Positions 1-8,008 of a stretch of DNA of 64,000 bases are shown here, piece after piece; positions within the stretch are counted from its first letter, which is position 1; each line of letters starts with the position of its first letter. Below the pieces are notes generated by a model, which had not been told where the DNA came from, did not search any database, and saw nothing but the letters and a program-made list of their open reading frames with translations. The translations under genes and the position numbers were made by a program. The stretch comes from JAOTVV01 sp039591075 (GTDB lineage Bacteria > Gemmatimonadota > Gemmatimonadetes > Gemmatimonadales > GWC2-71-9), in assembly GCA_039591075.1 (NCBI GenBank), contig JBDHEI010000006.1, positions 1 to 64,000 on the forward strand, written 5' to 3'.

Positions 1-59
1 CGCGCTGTGGGTTCAAGAAAGGCTCTGTCTTCTCGACTGGACGACGCCCAGGTTCGGAC

Positions 60-116
60 GACATCTTCTCGCATGGTGAGTGATCACGCGCGCAGCGTCG
101 GCGCGGACCGTTAGGC
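60..116 (+). repeat. Right half of an attC-like recombination site
   Basis: The stretch ends in GTTAGGC (110-116), which matches the attC R' consensus GTTRRRY. The preceding ~45 bases (TGATCACGCGCGCAGCGTC and neighbours) closely match the right halves of the sites ending at 2226 and 5639. A left partner is not clear; it may be lost or lie before the window. The VOC gene starts 26 bases downstream, as expected for a cassette boundary. Confidence 0.5.
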
Positions 117-141
117 GGACTACACGAGTGCCGAGAAAGTG

Positions 142-630
142 ATGCGACATCCCAGATATGTAATCGCCGTGCACGACCTCGAGCGGTCGGCACGATATTA
201 CCGGGACGTGTTGGGTTTCGAAGTGAGAGAGATCGGCGATCCAGGCTAGCGCTTCTTCCGGAGGGACCAGTGCTTCATCATGGCCGGCGAGTGCCCGGAT
301 GCACTGTCTCCCCAAGACCTAGGTGATCACTCTTACTTCGCGTACTTGGAGGTCGACGACCTCGATCAGCTGTACGAGGCGGTGATCGCGAAAGGCGTGA
401 CGGTGGTCAAGAAACTGCGGAACGAGCCCTGGGCCATGGGGGAGTTTGGGATTCGAACGGTAGACGGGCATCGAATCATGTTTGCGTGTCCCGCCGAGGG
501 CGCCGTTGAACAAACCGCTATTGCCGACCGGCTTGAAGCGGGGGCTGAGCGGCAGGGCGCCAGGAAGCGCGACCGGAACTGGAAAGGCAGCCCACGGCGT
601 GATGGAAAGCCGCCATCTGATATGCTCTAG
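142..630 (+). pseudogene. VOC/glyoxalase-family protein interrupted by an in-frame TAG
   Basis: Reading from ATG 142 gives a VOC N-terminus (MRHPRYVIAVHDLERSARYY...VLGFEV) that stops at TAG 247-249 after 35 codons. The same frame then continues to 630 with a good VOC second half (SYFAYLEVDDLDQLYEAV..., ending in a DGHRIMF strand). The stop falls in ...GDPG*RFFRRD, where relatives usually carry Trp (TGG), so one base change explains it. Restart at ATG 280 would give 116 residues lacking the first metal-binding strand. VOC proteins are small metal-dependent dioxygenases, isomerases or resistance proteins; substrate unknown. The methyltransferase follows after 6 bases. Confidence 0.7.
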
Positions 631-636
631 CGACTC

Positions 637-1410
637 ATGAGCAATGTAGACTTCGGAAGACACAGCGAGGACTACGCGGCCTATCGTCCGGGGTTTCCCG
701 CGTCTTTCTATCAGCGAATCGATGCTATTACTCGTATCCGAGACTCTCGGTCGCTCGACCTGGCCACTGGCCCAGGGACGATCGCATTAGAACTTGGTGC
801 GCTTGGCAGCTCTGTCGTGGGCATCGATACATCCGGAGAACAAATAGCTACGGCAAAACGCGTTTCGATGGAACGGCACCTGGAGGACAACGTGCACTTC
901 AGGATTGCCAGCGCGGAAGATACCGGCCTGGATGCGAGCTCGTTTGACCTGGTGACTGCCGGCCAGTGTTGGCATTGGTTCGATAGTGGCGCGGCGATGC
1001 TGGAAATACTGCGTGTTCTTCGCCCGAAAGGTGTAATGGCTATCGCCTACTATTCTTACCTGGCAGAGCATACCCCTGTGGCACGCGAAACTGAGGATCT
1101 GATTCTGGAGTTCAATCCGTCATGGACCATGGCTGGATCGACAGGGATGTTTCCCGAGCGAATTGACGAAGTGATCCACGGCGGATTTAGACTAGTCGAG
1201 GAGTTTTGTTACCACCATGATGAAGAGTTCTCGCATGCTCGTTGGCGCGGGAGAATGCGGACCTGCAACGGGGTGGGCTCTGGCGGCCTTTCTCCATCTG
1301 ACGTGCTGCGCTTCGATGATGCGTTGAGTCGCCTCCTGAGTAGAAAATACCCCGATCCCATGGTGGTAGAGCATCGAGTGTGGTGTGTAGTCGCACGGAA
1401 GCCACCGTGA
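637..1410 (+). CDS. Class I SAM-dependent methyltransferase
   Basis: The product has 257 residues and a Rossmann methyltransferase core. Motif I is LDLATGPGT at about residues 40-48, an acidic residue ends strand beta2 (VVGIDTS), and FDLVTAGQCWHWFD forms the motif after beta4, as in Methyltransf_11 proteins near ubiE-like and YcgJ-like families. The C-terminus is less conserved. The acceptor substrate cannot be inferred. It lies 6 bases after the broken VOC gene, suggesting one cassette or transcript. Confidence 0.8.
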   Translation: MSNVDFGRHSEDYAAYRPGFPASFYQRIDAITRIRDSRSLDLATGPGTIALELGALGSSVVGIDTSGEQIATAKRVSMERHLEDNVHFRIASAEDTGLDASSFDLVTAGQCWHWFDSGAAMLEILRVLRPKGVMAIAYYSYLAEHTPVARETEDLILEFNPSWTMAGSTGMFPERIDEVIHGGFRLVEEFCYHHDEEFSHARWRGRMRTCNGVGSGGLSPSDVLRFDDALSRLLSRKYPDPMVVEHRVWCVVARKPP

Positions 1411-1524
1411 AGTCATGTGCGAGCCCCAGCCGAGCGCGTACGTTCGAAAGGAACTTGAGGGTTGCTGCCCTGGCGTTGATACGAGTACGAACATCCCTCT
1501 CCGATCCGCGATGCGGGACCCCGT

Positions 1525-1743
1525 ATGAGAGGAAGTAGCAATGAAAACAGCAACGACAGCAATGCTAGTATTCACACTCCGGGACATGGCGGGAACCTGA
1601 TTGTCTTGCTGCATGAGTTCGACATGATTGTCGTCACTGCAGCGGATCCGTTGTATGAGCTACCGGGGGACGCAGGATGGAGGCACGAAGGGGCGATCAT
1701 CGACCTGGTAGGCAAGTTCGTCGAATCCTTACCGAAGGAGTGA
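1525..1743 (+). pseudogene. C-terminal remnant of a serine hydrolase (class C beta-lactamase-like)
   Basis: Residues 17-72 (GHGGNLIVLLHEFDMIVVTAADPLYE...HEGAIIDLVGKFV) match the last strands and helix of beta-lactamase-related serine hydrolases. In that fold a GGQ/GGN turn precedes the final hydrophobic strand. The catalytic SxxK and YxN regions are absent. In another frame ATG 1541 with AGGAAG upstream opens a 19-codon peptide that stops at once, suggesting a deletion fused a foreign start to this tail. Not expected to be active. Confidence 0.5.
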
Positions 1744-1758
1744 CCAGCAGGAGAGTCG

Positions 1759-2065
1759 ATGGCAAATAGGGTATTGCTGCTCGGGCGTACGCCGTTCGTG
1801 CTCGACGATGTGAAGGGCCAGCTTAAGGGTTGCGGATGTGGAACTCATGGCCGGGACGAGTCTTGTGGACGTCGAGGAGGCCTTCGCTCGCCATGCTGTT
1901 GACCACGTGATCATGGGTGCAGGTATCGACCTAGAGGCACGGCTTCAGATCATCAAGCACATCTTCAGCGTCAGCACTCACACCACCGTTCATATGAAGG
2001 ACCGGGATTCCGGCCCCCAAGGCATGTTGCCTTTTGTGAATGGGGTGCTCACCGGACTTGCGTAG
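1759..2065 (+). pseudogene. Small uncharacterised protein split by a frameshift
   Basis: ATG 1759 opens MANRVLLLGRTPFVLDDVKGQL and then runs into unrelated sequence. The +1 frame resumes with VADVELMAGTSLVDVEEAFARH and continues to TAG 2065 (MGAGIDLEARLQIIKHIF...TTVHMKD). The two parts join naturally near 1825-1832, giving about 100 residues with a receiver-like beginning (RVLLLG). The family is unnamed to me. The site beginning at 2086 follows directly, so this is probably the last gene of a cassette. Confidence 0.55.
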
Positions 2066-2085
2066 CAGCTAGAGAATGACGTGCT

Positions 2086-2226
2086 GACTAACACGCGCCT
2101 GACGCTGCCGCGTGCTGCCGATTCTATAGAACTCGTATTGATGCGGCTGGACGGAACCGACGGTCGAGCTACATCTTCTGCCACAGTGACTGGTCACGCG
2201 CGCAGCGTAGGCGGGAGCCGTTAGGA
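2086..2226 (+). repeat. attC-like site, complete, 141 bp
   Basis: The left core is GACTAAC (2086-2092) and the right core GTTAGGA (2220-2226). After a 5-base spacer the left arm CCTGACGCTGCCGCGTG pairs with the reverse complement of the right arm (CCTACGCTGCGCGCGTG), leaving an unpaired base, the pattern of L''/L' arms with extrahelical bases in attC sites. The central part is variable. It closely resembles the site at 5499-5639. Confidence 0.7.
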
Positions 2227-2270
2227 AGCATGGACTCGATCACCGGCCTACCCCTATTCGGAGATGTCCC

Positions 2271-2978
2271 TTGAGACCAATGACCTTTCGCTTGCTCAAC
2301 CTGTTTGTGGCCGCGGCTGCCGTCCTCGTGACTTCCCCGCTTGCGGGCCAGACCGACGATTGGGCGTCCCTTGGTCGATACCGCGAGGACAATGCGAGAC
2401 TCGGTCCCCCACTGCCCGGCGAGCAGCGCGTCGTGTTCTACGGCAACTCCATCACGGACGTATGGGCCGCGCACTTCGAGACAATGTTCCCCGGCAAACA
2501 GTACGTGGGGAGAGGCATCAGCGGACAGACCACTCCGCAGATGCTGGTACGCTTCCGCCAAGATGTCATTGCCCTGGAGCCGGCCGCAGTCATCATCTTG
2601 GCTGGCACCAACGACATCGCGGGAAACACCGGGCCCTCGAGCCAAGCGATGATCGAGGACAACATCAGGTCGATGGTAGAGCTCGCTCGTGCAAACCGCA
2701 TCCGGGTGGTGCTCTGCTCCGTTCTACCGGCGTACGTCTACGAGTGGCGCCCCGACGTGGAGCCGGCCCCAACGATCGTGGCCCTCAACGCGTGGATGAA
2801 GGAGTATGCCTCCGCGCAGGGCGTCGTGTACCTGGACTACCACTCCGCCATGGCCGACGATCGTCAGGGGCTACCCCCCGAGCTGTCCGACGATGGGGTG
2901 CATCCGAATGAGGCCGGCTATCGCGTGATGGTACCGCTCGTGGAGTGGGCGATCGCCGAGGCCCTGAGCCGCCAGTGA
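2271..2978 (+). CDS. Secreted SGNH/GDSL-family hydrolase
   Basis: The product has 235 residues with a signal peptide (cleavage near SPLAGQ, residue 26). SGNH blocks are present: GNSIT with Ser60, Gly in GRGISGQTT, GTND (block III), and DGVH with catalytic Asp208/His211. It resembles the lysophospholipase L1/TesA-like or carbohydrate-esterase group. TTG 2271 is preferred as start because GGAG lies 7 bases upstream; ATG 2280 is the alternative. It is the first gene after the recombination-like site ending at 2226. Ester substrate unknown. Confidence 0.85.
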   Translation: MRPMTFRLLNLFVAAAAVLVTSPLAGQTDDWASLGRYREDNARLGPPLPGEQRVVFYGNSITDVWAAHFETMFPGKQYVGRGISGQTTPQMLVRFRQDVIALEPAAVIILAGTNDIAGNTGPSSQAMIEDNIRSMVELARANRIRVVLCSVLPAYVYEWRPDVEPAPTIVALNAWMKEYASAQGVVYLDYHSAMADDRQGLPPELSDDGVHPNEAGYRVMVPLVEWAIAEALSRQ

Positions 2979-3070
2979 CCGACCGCTGCTGTGGAAGCCA
3001 TTCCTTTGCGCGACCGCCTGCGACACTGCACGTTTGAACAGCGCGCTTCCCCTCCAACCACGGTGTCGTA

Positions 3071-4015
3071 ATGAATGTCGCACTCCTTCACCTTCTTTTC
3101 CTGTCCAGCTTGATTCTCCCGACCAGTGGGTTCGGCCAATCTCAGGGTACCATCCGCAGTTCACTCCAAACGGTGGAGATTCAGTCCGGACATATCGACA
3201 CGGTCTATAGCGAAGAACGGCACTTCGAGGCCCCCAACTGGTCACCTGACGGGCAGTTCTTTGTCGTGAACAGCGCCGGGCGGCTCTACCGCCTGGCCGC
3301 TGCTGGTAACGGGCAACTCGTCGAGATTCCAACCGGATTCGCAATCCGAGCCAACAACGATCACGGTATCTCACCCGACGGTAGGACCTTGGTCCTGAGC
3401 CATCACGCCGACGAGCACGTCACAGACCCAGGGCAAGACGGGCTGGCGTCGAGCATTTACATCCTTCCCGTCGAGGGTAGTCCGACTCCAGTGAAGATCA
3501 CGACGAAGGCTCCCAGCTTTTGGCATGGATGGTCTCCGGACGGAACGACGCTGGTGTTCACGGCGCTCCGCAATGCCGAGTGGGACATCTATGCGATCCC
3601 GGTAGGCGGTGGGGAGGAGCGACGCCTGACCACCTGTTCCGGTCTCGATGACGGCCCTGACTACGCACCTGACGGGGAGTTCATCTATTACAACTCATTC
3701 TGTAGCGGAACGATGGAAATCTGGCGCATGCGCTCGGACGGCAGTCGGGCCGAACAACTCACCCGCGACATTCACTCCAACTGGTTTCCACACCCGTCGC
3801 CCGATGGGCGCTGGGTGGTGTTCCTCGCCTACCTCGAAGACCAAGGCGAGGCACATCCATTCGGCAGGCAGGTAAAGCTGCGTCTGATGGACGTGCGCGA
3901 TGGTTCGATGCGCGATCTGACATCCCCCTTTTTCGGAGGTCAGGGCACCATCAATGTTCCTTCATGGTCCCCAGATAGTCGTCGGGTAGCCTTCGTCGCG
4001 TACCAGAGGCGGTAG
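3071..4015 (+). CDS. Secreted TolB-like WD40/PD40 beta-propeller protein
   Basis: The product has 314 residues, with a signal peptide (about residues 1-22) followed by at least five PD40 repeats with the signature W/SPDG (NWSPDGQ, GISPDGR, GWSPDGT, YAPDGE, HPSPDGR, SWSPDSR). This is the six-bladed propeller of TolB and of prolyl-oligopeptidase N-domains. No peptidase domain is attached. A periplasmic binding or scaffold role is likely, with no specific function assignable. It follows the GDSL gene by 92 bases and may be co-transcribed. Confidence 0.8.
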   Translation: MNVALLHLLFLSSLILPTSGFGQSQGTIRSSLQTVEIQSGHIDTVYSEERHFEAPNWSPDGQFFVVNSAGRLYRLAAAGNGQLVEIPTGFAIRANNDHGISPDGRTLVLSHHADEHVTDPGQDGLASSIYILPVEGSPTPVKITTKAPSFWHGWSPDGTTLVFTALRNAEWDIYAIPVGGGEERRLTTCSGLDDGPDYAPDGEFIYYNSFCSGTMEIWRMRSDGSRAEQLTRDIHSNWFPHPSPDGRWVVFLAYLEDQGEAHPFGRQVKLRLMDVRDGSMRDLTSPFFGGQGTINVPSWSPDSRRVAFVAYQRR

Positions 4016-4054
4016 GGAAATGCCATCGAATGGCACACTCTGTAGATCGTAAAC

Positions 4055-4420
4055 TTGTCGACCGCATATCGTTTCCCGATCTTCATGCTGGTCTCGCTGG
4101 TGGTGCTCGCCGGGATCTTGGCGTTCGTGCTCCGCGCGCGCCCGCCCGGGCGACTTCGCCTTTGGCTTGTGGCACTCACAGTCGGCCCCGGGGGCATGCT
4201 CGTCGCGAAGTACGGGACCACCGTCGGGGCACCGTGGTGGCTCTACTACACGATTCCGATGCTGTTGACCGTAGCGCTGCCTATGTTTGCATTTCGAATG
4301 ACGCGGCGGGAGGCTGCGGTCTACTTGGTGCTGGCTTTCTTGAGTGCTCCTGCCATCCACGTCATGTTTTCAGTGACGCTGGGATGGCGCGAGTACATGC
4401 CTTTCTTGCCGCTGCCGTGA
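4055..4420 (+). CDS. Small integral membrane protein, unknown function
   Basis: A 121-residue product with about four hydrophobic segments (around residues 8-25, 35-50, 63-80 and 88-107) and a short hydrophilic tail. I recognise no domain. The start is a TTG with no strong ribosome-binding site; the ATG at 4085 would shorten it by 10 residues. Membrane proteins of this size are common in integron cassettes. An attC-like half-site begins 10 bases after the stop. Confidence 0.55.
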   Translation: MSTAYRFPIFMLVSLVVLAGILAFVLRARPPGRLRLWLVALTVGPGGMLVAKYGTTVGAPWWLYYTIPMLLTVALPMFAFRMTRREAAVYLVLAFLSAPAIHVMFSVTLGWREYMPFLPLP

Positions 4421-4429
4421 GAAGGTGCT

Positions 4430-4547
4430 GCGTAACACACGCCACAGTTGACGGCGCTATCGGCGGTACAGACGCCGGTGGATTGTGCGCTCGGGCAGGA
4501 TTGTTCACGTTCACGTATTGAGAGTCACCCGCCGCTGAAACGTAGGG
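4430..4547 (+). repeat. Degenerate attC-like site
   Basis: GCGTAAC (4430-4436) followed by ACACG resembles the left core and spacer of the neighbouring sites. A right core is only approximate (ACGTAGG, about 4540-4546). Inner-arm pairing is poor. Its place between two unrelated genes is the main support. Confidence 0.3.
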
Positions 4548-4571
4548 ACGTCACCGGCAACAGGAGTGCCG

Positions 4572-5099
4572 ATGGGTATGACTGATCTCCGCTATCCGAT
4601 AGGCACGTTCCTCCTGCCAGCAAAGCTGTCACCGGGGGACCGCCCACTTGCGATCAGAGACATCGAGGAAACGCCCGCACGCTTGCGGACCGCCGTTGCG
4701 GGCCTATCGGAGGATCAGTTGGATACACCCTATCGTCCTGATGGCTGGACCGTCCGTCAGGTCGTTCATCATTTGCCCGATAGTCACATGAATGCCTACG
4801 TCCGCCTGAAGCTCACGTTGACGGAAGCCGTGCCCACCATCCGGACGTACGATGAGGCGGCGTGGGCCGGGCTCCCGGACACCGCCGCCCCCATCGACGG
4901 ATCACTGGCACTGCTGGAGCATCTTCACGTGCGGTGGGTCTATCTTTGGCGGCGTCTGGCGGAGCCGGATTGGCGCCGGCACCTTCGCCACCCTGAGCTT
5001 GGCGAGATGGGGGTTGATGAGTTGCTCGCCTTGTACGCGTGGCATGGCAAGCACCACGTCGCGCACATCACGGTGTTGCGGGAACGGGAAGGCTGGTAG
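4572..5099 (+). CDS. DinB/YfiT-like putative metal-dependent transferase
   Basis: The 175-residue product has DinB four-helix features: WTVRQVVHHLPDSHMNAY with paired histidines in helix 2, and WHGKHHVAHI near the C-terminus. Together these give the three-histidine metal site of YfiT/BstA proteins. Relatives transfer bacillithiol or mycothiol; the thiol used here is unknown. ATG 4572 is chosen because AGGAG (4562-4566) lies 5 bases upstream; a GTG at 4566 would overlap that site. It is flanked by recombination-like repeats on both sides, so it looks like a single-gene cassette. Confidence 0.8.
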   Translation: MGMTDLRYPIGTFLLPAKLSPGDRPLAIRDIEETPARLRTAVAGLSEDQLDTPYRPDGWTVRQVVHHLPDSHMNAYVRLKLTLTEAVPTIRTYDEAAWAGLPDTAAPIDGSLALLEHLHVRWVYLWRRLAEPDWRRHLRHPELGEMGVDELLALYAWHGKHHVAHITVLREREGW

Positions 5100-5123
5100 G
5101 AGTGCGTTGCCTGACGTGTTGCA

Positions 5124-5255
5124 GCCTACCACGCGCCCGGACGGGACGAGCGCGGCGAGGGGCTGAGATAGAAGCGCACTCGGGATCGAGAACATTCGGG
5201 ACTCCGGCCTGGCCGGTGAGCTGTCGCTCGCCCGTCACGCGCGGAGTCGTTAGGC
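5124..5255 (+). repeat. attC-like site, divergent left core
   Basis: The left core GCCTACC (5124-5130) differs by one base from GCCTAAC, is followed by the spacer ACGCG as in other copies, and the right core is GTTAGGC (5249-5255) preceded by CGTCACGCGCGGAGTC. The centre differs from the 2086 and 5499 copies. The next gene begins 10 bases later. Confidence 0.5.
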
Positions 5256-5265
5256 GGCATCCTAT

Positions 5266-5454
5266 CTGATTCTCCAGTCCACCGTCACCTGTCCCGTATG
5301 TGGATTCGCGAAGGAAGAGCAGATGCCGACCGATGCCTGCATGCATTCCTACGAATGCACGAGCTGCGGCACCCTGCTCCGCCCGACAGCCGGTCACTGC
5401 TGCGTTTTTTGCTCGTACGGCTCCGTCCAATGCCCCTCGAAACAGCGAGGGTGA
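5266..5454 (+). CDS. GDCCVxC-type small zinc-ribbon protein
   Basis: The frame ending at TGA 5452 reads TCPVCGFAKEEQMPTDAC...YECTSCGTLLRP...GHCCVFCSYGSVQCP. This is the small Cys-rich family named for its GDCCVxC motif (here GHCCVFC), some members of which are selenoproteins. It has three CxxC-like pairs. The open frame begins directly after TAG 5251 and holds no ATG, GTG or TTG before the conserved part. CTG 5266 is the only plausible start, giving 62 residues, so the original start may be lost. Members often occur near metal-resistance genes; function is unproven. Confidence 0.7.
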   Translation: MILQSTVTCPVCGFAKEEQMPTDACMHSYECTSCGTLLRPTAGHCCVFCSYGSVQCPSKQRG

Positions 5455-5498
5455 CCCGAGATCTGGCCGAACAAAGCAACCGCTAGGCTTGGGGAGCT

Positions 5499-5639
5499 GC
5501 CTAACACGCGCCTACGGTGCCGCGCGCGGCCGACGCTATAGAGGTTGTATGAATACGGCTGGATGGAACCGACGTTCGAGCTACATCTTGTCCGATGATG
5601 ACTCGTCACGCGCGCAGCTGGGGCTTGAAACGGTTCGAT
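5499..5639 (+). repeat. attC-like site, 141 bp, second family copy
   Basis: The left core is GCCTAAC (5499-5505), spacer ACGCG, left arm CCTACGGTGCCGCGCG. The right side is CGTCACGCGCGCAGCTG ending in a degenerate core GTTCGAT (5633-5639). Aligned with 2086-2226 it has the same length and long identical blocks (for example GGAACCGACG, TCGAGCTACATCTT and TCACGCGCGCAGC). Its right core overlaps a possible ATG at 5638. Confidence 0.65.
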
Positions 5640-5655
5640 GACTCCGAGATTTCAG

Positions 5656-6231
5656 ATGCGACGTTTGAGACTCTCAATGTGGTTTTCCGTTGCGATGGTA
5701 TTGCTCCTGTGTGTAGCCGCGCGCGCGGCAGCCCAGGATCAGTGGGACCGTGCCAATGCCGCGACTCGCCGACTTCCCCCGTCCGAATTCACCGAACTCC
5801 CGGCCATCGTGCTGGAGGGCCTCGAAGCTCGGGGTTGCCGGATTCCCCAGACATACTGGGACAACAAGCGGCATAACGTGATCAAAGGCCAATTCATCGA
5901 GCCCGGCCAATTTGACTGGGCCGTCCTGTGCTCCCGTAACGATACATCCCGCATCCTCATTTTCCGGTCAGGCTTGGCTGACACGCCGGACGCGTTGCGA
6001 GAAGTCCTGGATCGGAATTACTTGCAGAGTATTGGCAATGGGCAGATCGGCTTTTCGCGTTTCCTCGCCGTCGTGGATTCTACCTACATCCAGAAGCACG
6101 CTGAGCGTTACCCCGGTTCGTCGCTGCCACCCCTGGATCACGAAGGCATCAACGACGTCTTTCTGGAGAAGGGATCCCTCGTTTGGTATTGGTACGGTGG
6201 GCGCTGGTTACAGCTGCCCGGAGCAGATTAG
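5656..6231 (+). CDS. Secreted protein of unknown function
   Basis: From ATG 5656 the product has 191 residues with a clear signal peptide (basic MRRLRLS, hydrophobic core, cleavage near ARAAAQ). The mature part is hydrophilic with no cysteine pairs of obvious role and ends in an aromatic-rich LVWYWYGGRWLQL. I recognise no family. An earlier ATG at 5638 lies inside the recombination-like core and would add six residues ahead of the signal peptide. It is probably a single-gene cassette, since complete attC-like sites flank it. Confidence 0.65.
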   Translation: MRRLRLSMWFSVAMVLLLCVAARAAAQDQWDRANAATRRLPPSEFTELPAIVLEGLEARGCRIPQTYWDNKRHNVIKGQFIEPGQFDWAVLCSRNDTSRILIFRSGLADTPDALREVLDRNYLQSIGNGQIGFSRFLAVVDSTYIQKHAERYPGSSLPPLDHEGINDVFLEKGSLVWYWYGGRWLQLPGAD

Positions 6232-6245
6232 CTCATAAGCGAGCC

Positions 6246-6407
6246 ACCTAACACGCAGATGCACCCGGCGGAGCGTGTACGCTTAGTAATGAAGTCAATT
6301 GGCTTCAGCGCCAACGAGCGATTGTACACGTTCAGATCGCCCATCGCAGCCTCCGGCTGCCCGCCCGGCGGTGAGTCGCCGGCAGGTGATCCGCACAGTC
6401 GCTAGGT
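6246..6407 (+). repeat. attC-like site, 162 bp, third type
   Basis: The left core is ACCTAAC (6246-6252), the right core GCTAGGT (6401-6407, one mismatch to GTTRRRY but an exact reverse complement of ACCTAGC). The inner arm GATGCACCCGGCGG pairs with the reverse complement of the right arm (GATCACCTGCCGGCG), with an extra G as unpaired base. The centre is unrelated to the 141-bp family. Confidence 0.6.
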
Positions 6408-6443
6408 GAACCAAGGGGCTGTCGGATGAGACTGGAGGAACAC

Positions 6444-6818
6444 ATGGTCACGCCAGTCCGTTGGCTGAAGGCGAGCTTCGTCGCGGGCGCCATTGCCGAC
6501 GCAATCGTCGCAGTTCTGATGCTCATCCCATCTCGGATGGGAGAGGCTGATTTCAGGTACCCGATGGGGCTGGCAGCCTCGCTCATGTTTGGCTGGACCC
6601 TGCTCTTGGTCTGGGGCTACCAGAAGCCAGTCGACCGCAAGGGCGTGCTTCTCCTCACCATCGTCGTGATTCTGGGTTTGATGGCAAGCGGAGCGTATCA
6701 AGTTGCCACTGGCGCGTTCACGTTCGCCAGGGTTCTACCGACGATGACGATCTGTGCCGGTTTGATGGGTCTGATGGGGTTCAGCTACTTCAACGCTAGG
6801 GCACTCAATGAGAAATGA
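6444..6818 (+). CDS. Small four-helix membrane protein, unknown function
   Basis: The 124-residue product has four hydrophobic helices (about residues 8-28, 41-58, 68-88 and 97-117). No catalytic motif is visible. ATG 6444 is preferred over 6426 because GGAGG lies about 6 bases before it. It follows the attC-like site ending at 6407 and precedes another small membrane protein by 36 bases, so the two may form one cassette. Confidence 0.6.
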   Translation: MVTPVRWLKASFVAGAIADAIVAVLMLIPSRMGEADFRYPMGLAASLMFGWTLLLVWGYQKPVDRKGVLLLTIVVILGLMASGAYQVATGAFTFARVLPTMTICAGLMGLMGFSYFNARALNEK

Positions 6819-6854
6819 GAAGGCGCTGAGTCGCGAATCTCTCCGGTCTAGACG

Positions 6855-7229
6855 ATGAACACATACCTCTTGGCAGCTGCCGGGCTCAGCGCGGCAGGCG
6901 GTGTACTCCACTCAGTGCTCGGCGAGCGCCTCATCCTCTCGAAGTTGACGGCCGCGGGTCTGCCGAAAGTACTCGGATCGGCTGCATTCACTCTCAGGGT
7001 GTTGCGCCTATTCTGGCACCTCGTGAGCGTGGCGTGGTGGGGCTTTGCAGGGCTGTTGGCGCTCCTGGCGCTGGTGCCGGTGAGTGACCAACGTCGGCGA
7101 CTGATCTGGGCGATCGCTCTGACATTTCTTGCCTCGGCAGTGGTGTCCTTTGGCGTATCACGAGGCAAGCACTTTTCGTGGGGTGTCCTGTTGATGGTGG
7201 CAGTGCTGGCTTGGCTTGGCGGACGCTGA
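6855..7229 (+). CDS. Small four-helix membrane protein, unknown function
   Basis: The 124-residue product starts with a small-residue-rich helix (LLAAAGLSAAGGVLHSVLGE) and continues with three more membrane segments separated by short basic loops (SDQRRRL, SRGKH). I do not recognise a family. It is on the same strand as, and 36 bases after, another membrane protein of the same length. No clear repeat separates it from the next gene. Confidence 0.6.
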   Translation: MNTYLLAAAGLSAAGGVLHSVLGERLILSKLTAAGLPKVLGSAAFTLRVLRLFWHLVSVAWWGFAGLLALLALVPVSDQRRRLIWAIALTFLASAVVSFGVSRGKHFSWGVLLMVAVLAWLGGR

Positions 7230-7426
7230 GGCCCTCCCGGGAAGACCGATCTCCCTTTGAGCCAGTGACTGGCAAGCTGCTCGGGCTTCAAATGAAGGCG
7301 TTCTTTTGTACGCCTTCCGATGAGACGGGTACCTTCAGAGATTCGCGCGCCCTGCCGAACCGAGCGCTCGCAGGGCCTGCGCCGACCGGTAGACAAAGAG
7401 AATTGACTCTAGAGGAGACCGGGAAG

Positions 7427-7942
7427 ATGGATGTGTCCGAGAATTGGAGCGAGATAAAGAGAATATTCAGGGCGTCATTCAAGTCGTCCTTTCATTTTGC
7501 CGTTGCCACCGTAAACAGAAATGGTGAGCCGCATGTAACGCCTATTGGCTCATTGATGCTAGGCGAGCCTGGGCGCGGATTCTACTTTGAGGAGTTCCCG
7601 ATTAATCTGAAGAGCAATTTGCAGGTCAATAAGCATGTTTGTGTGTTGGCGGTGAACAGCAGTAGGTGGTTTTGGCTGAAGTCACTTCTTCTTGGGCGGT
7701 TCACCGCTCCGCCCGCCGTTCGGTTGCGAGGGACAGTGGGTGAAACCCGGGATGCTACTGAGACAGAGCTTAGTCGTTGGCAGAGAAGGGTCAATTCTGT
7801 TCGCTTGAGTAAGGGGCATGCGCTGATGTGGGGACGTATGAGCAAAGTTCGTGACATTGAATTTACGGCAATTGAGCCTGTATACATCGGCGAGATGACT
7901 CGTGATCACTGGGGGAGTCAGTCGAGAACGGAGCATGTCTAA
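7427..7942 (+). CDS. Pyridoxamine 5'-phosphate oxidase-like FMN-binding protein
   Basis: The 171-residue product resembles the PPOX split-barrel family: HFAVATVNRNGEPHVTPIGSL forms the first strands, then GFYFEEFPINLKSNLQVNKHVCVLAV, and a late strand RDIEFTAIEPVYIGEM. Such proteins bind FMN, F420 or haem. ATG 7427 follows GGAG by a usable distance. The gene is visibly poorer in G+C (A/T-rich third positions) than its neighbours, a sign of a different origin. It ends at the start of a half attC-like site. Confidence 0.75.
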   Translation: MDVSENWSEIKRIFRASFKSSFHFAVATVNRNGEPHVTPIGSLMLGEPGRGFYFEEFPINLKSNLQVNKHVCVLAVNSSRWFWLKSLLLGRFTAPPAVRLRGTVGETRDATETELSRWQRRVNSVRLSKGHALMWGRMSKVRDIEFTAIEPVYIGEMTRDHWGSQSRTEHV

Positions 7943-7990
7943 CCAGTAATTCAACGGGGCAAACAGCTGGGCAGCGCGTGACTCCCTGCC
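7937..7990 (+). repeat. Possible left half of an attC-like site
   Basis: GTCTAAC (7937-7943) overlaps the stop of the PPOX gene and is followed by CAGTAATTCAACGGGGC, a typical attC left-arm pattern. No right half with GTTRRRY is found before the next gene. Weak. Confidence 0.3.
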
Positions 7991-8008
7991 TTGAGCGGAG
8001 ACGAACTC

